DNA of 26,090 nucleotides. Origin: DASYDU01 sp036499445 (GTDB lineage: Bacteria; Planctomycetota; Planctomycetia; Pirellulales; Lacipirellulaceae). The notes under the pieces are model-generated. The model searched no databases, had not been told where the DNA came from, and saw only the letters and a list, made by a program, of their open reading frames with translations. Positions within the stretch are counted from its first letter, which is position 1, and each line of letters begins with the position of its first letter. Positions 24,647-26,090 of the stretch are shown here, in pieces. The position numbers were made by a program, and so were the translations under genes. The stretch spans positions 1 through 26,090 of the forward strand of contig DASYDU010000175.1 in the NCBI GenBank assembly GCA_036499445.1, read 5' to 3'.

Positions 24647-24775
24647 CAATTGCGGATTTCGCATTGCGGATTGTGGATTGAAAGGCGAAAATCCGCGATT
24701 CCGACCGACTCCGTCCGTCGTGTTTCCCGCACGTCATCCTCCAATCCGAAATCCAAAATCCCCAATCCGAAATTG
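24647..24775. repeat. Heptamer-repeat hairpin 2
   Basis: The left arm (24647-24680) and right arm (24742-24775) pair at 26 of 34 positions and consist of the same GGATTxC/AATCCGA-type heptamers as the element at 23874-23945. The 61-bp loop includes further partial units. The element starts 5 bases after the DUF420-like stop and ends 3 bases before the sugar-kinase ATG, so it forms the whole spacer and must include the leader of the kinase gene. Confidence 0.7.
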
Positions 24776-24778
24776 CCT

Positions 24779-25681
24779 ATGTCCCTCCTCGTCATCGGTT
24801 CCATCGCCATAGACACCGTCGAAACCCCGTGGGGTCGCCGTGAAAACTTGCTCGGCGGTTCGGCCAGCCATTTCTCCTGCGCCGCCCGCTTCTTCACCCC
24901 CGTCAAGCTGGTGAGCGTCGTCGGCGGCGACTGGCCACAAGAAAATACCGAGTTCCTCCGCCGGCGAGACATCGACGTCTCCGGAATCCAAGTCGTCCCC
25001 ACCGGCAAATCGTTCCGCTGGTCCGGCCGTTACGAGCCGAACATGAACGATCGCGAAACCCTCGCCGTCGAGCTCGACGTTTTTGGCAATTTCGAGCCCA
25101 AGCTCTCCGAAGCACACCGCCATTCGAAATACGTCTTCCTCGGCAACGCCGCGCCCGCCACGCAGATGAAAGCTCTCGAGCAAGTCCCTGGCTGCCGCCT
25201 CGCGGTGGCCGACACGATGGACCTCTGGATCAACATCGCCCACGACGACTTGATGAAGCTCCTCACCCGCCTCGACGGCCTGGTCCTCAACGACAGCGAA
25301 GCCAGACTTCTCTCAGGCACCGAAAACCTCGTGCTGGCCGGCCAAAAAGTTCGCCAGCTCGGGCCCAAGTTCGTCATCATCAAAAAGGGCGAGCACGGCG
25401 CGATGTTCTTCGGCGAGCACGAAACCTACGTCCTCCCCGCCTTCCCCACCGAGAACGTGGTCGATCCCACGGGCGCCGGCGACAGCTTCGCGGGCGGCAT
25501 GATGGGCTACCTCGCCGAACACGACAAGTTCGATCCCGAAACCCTCAAGACCGCGATGGCCTACGGCATCCTGGTCGCCAGCTTCAACGTCGAAGGCTTC
25601 GGCCTCGACCGCATCGAGCAAATCACCCGCGCCGACATCGAATCCCGCATGCTCGACTACCAAAAAATGCTCTCCTTCTGA
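24779..25681 (+). CDS. PfkB-family carbohydrate (sugar/nucleoside) kinase
   Basis: This 300-residue kinase should phosphorylate a sugar or nucleoside with ATP. The N-terminus has LVIGSIAIDTVETPWG and the GGSASHFSCAARF glycine motif. The C-terminal family signature DPTGAGDSFAGG lies at 229-240, with catalytic Asp235. VVGGDW and VIIKKGEHGA are also typical. Length is normal for the family. Substrate cannot be told from the sequence. The ATG at 24779 was chosen because the fold begins there; an upstream in-frame extension to 24650 would only translate the heptamer repeat. No SD is visible. Confidence 0.9.
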   Translation: MSLLVIGSIAIDTVETPWGRRENLLGGSASHFSCAARFFTPVKLVSVVGGDWPQENTEFLRRRDIDVSGIQVVPTGKSFRWSGRYEPNMNDRETLAVELDVFGNFEPKLSEAHRHSKYVFLGNAAPATQMKALEQVPGCRLAVADTMDLWINIAHDDLMKLLTRLDGLVLNDSEARLLSGTENLVLAGQKVRQLGPKFVIIKKGEHGAMFFGEHETYVLPAFPTENVVDPTGAGDSFAGGMMGYLAEHDKFDPETLKTAMAYGILVASFNVEGFGLDRIEQITRADIESRMLDYQKMLSF

Positions 25682-25742
25682 CGTTAACCGCGACGCGAAG
25701 CAAGGCTCGCCGAGCAAAGCGGAGCGCGCAAATCGTTACCGC

Positions 25743-26090
25743 ATGAAAACGAGGACCTTCATCGCCGTCCCCCTCGCCCCCGACATCTGCCGCCGCGCGC
25801 TCGACGTGATCCGTCAACTCCAGGCCGTGGCCGGCGACGTCAAATGGGTCGACTCCGACCACATGCACTGGACGCTCCAGTTCCTGGGCGACGTCAAAGA
25901 TCTCGAGCTGCCGGCCGTCTGCGACGCGGTCGCCGCCGCCGTCGCCGAGCTCGAGCCGTTCGATCTCGAAGTGGTTGGCGCGGGGGCGTTTCCTTCAGCC
26001 GACCGCCCGCGGACGCTCTGGCTCGGCGCCGGCGAAGGAACGAATGAAATCTGCACACTCCAATCCGCGATTGAGTTGGGTCTCGAATCA
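25743..26090 (+). CDS. thpR: RNA 2',3'-cyclic phosphodiesterase (2'-5' RNA ligase family), 3' end cut by window
   Basis: The visible 116 residues match the start of ThpR/LigT proteins, which hydrolyse 2',3'-cyclic phosphates on RNA ends. The N-terminus TRTFIAVPLAP is typical, and the first catalytic HxTL motif is present as HWTL (His42, Thr44) followed by QFLGDV. FDLEVVGAGAFPS and RTLWLG are also family features. The second HxTL motif should lie beyond the window. It follows the sugar kinase by 61 bp on the same strand. Confidence 0.88.
   Translation, partial: MKTRTFIAVPLAPDICRRALDVIRQLQAVAGDVKWVDSDHMHWTLQFLGDVKDLELPAVCDAVAAAVAELEPFDLEVVGAGAFPSADRPRTLWLGAGEGTNEICTLQSAIELGLES

Noticed and set aside
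23874..24775. Regular short repeats considered as a CRISPR array
   Set aside because: Units are 7 bp in tandem and inverted arrangement, with no unique spacers of constant length and no cas genes.

Overview
The window (about 26 kb, high GC) most likely comes from a member of the Planctomycetota, probably near Pirellulales. The signs are two exported proteins with the planctomycete-type N-terminal LE-x-R / LEPR-XLL-like sorting motif (FEPLEDRLPLSA near 5010 and LLEQRDAPSA near 11100), a Pkn-type Ser/Thr kinase with a single membrane helix, an FHA-GAF-cyclase protein, and few clear Shine-Dalgarno sites. The species cannot be named from the sequence.

Layout. 1-5120 (minus): a membrane-anchored Ser/Thr kinase (cut by the window edge) lies downstream of a 1144-residue surface protein with a nidogen-like domain and PKD repeats. 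5654-7552 (plus): an FHA-GAF-class III nucleotide cyclase. 7659-8531 (minus): a membrane protein with two H-x13-H pairs, read as a di-heme cytochrome b; 8672-11224 (minus): an exported protein with two GlcG/HbpS-like domains. 11496-16050 (plus): three multiheme c-type cytochromes (10, 5 and 5 haem sites) joined by ATGA stop/start overlaps. 16149-16561 (minus): a hicBA toxin-antitoxin pair. 16639-22892 (minus): a predicted outer-membrane beta-barrel protein followed by a 1336-residue protein joining a ten-haem cytochrome to six LVIVD-type repeats. 23266-26090: a small Cys-rich exported protein, tRNA-Leu(UAA), two heptamer-repeat hairpins, a MITE-like element, a DUF420-type membrane protein, a PfkB-family sugar kinase, and the start of an RNA 2',3'-cyclic phosphodiesterase.

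The centre (about 7.6-22.9 kb) reads as one electron-transfer locus. Together it encodes 30 predicted c-type haem sites and two predicted b haems, spread over an inner-membrane cytochrome b, a membrane-anchored decahaem protein, two exported pentahaem proteins, an outer-membrane barrel, and a decahaem-propeller protein. The simplest model is a trans-envelope electron conduit analogous to, but composed differently from, the Mtr and porin-cytochrome systems of Shewanella and Geobacter. That role is inference: the motifs and gene order are visible, the electron path and its direction are not.
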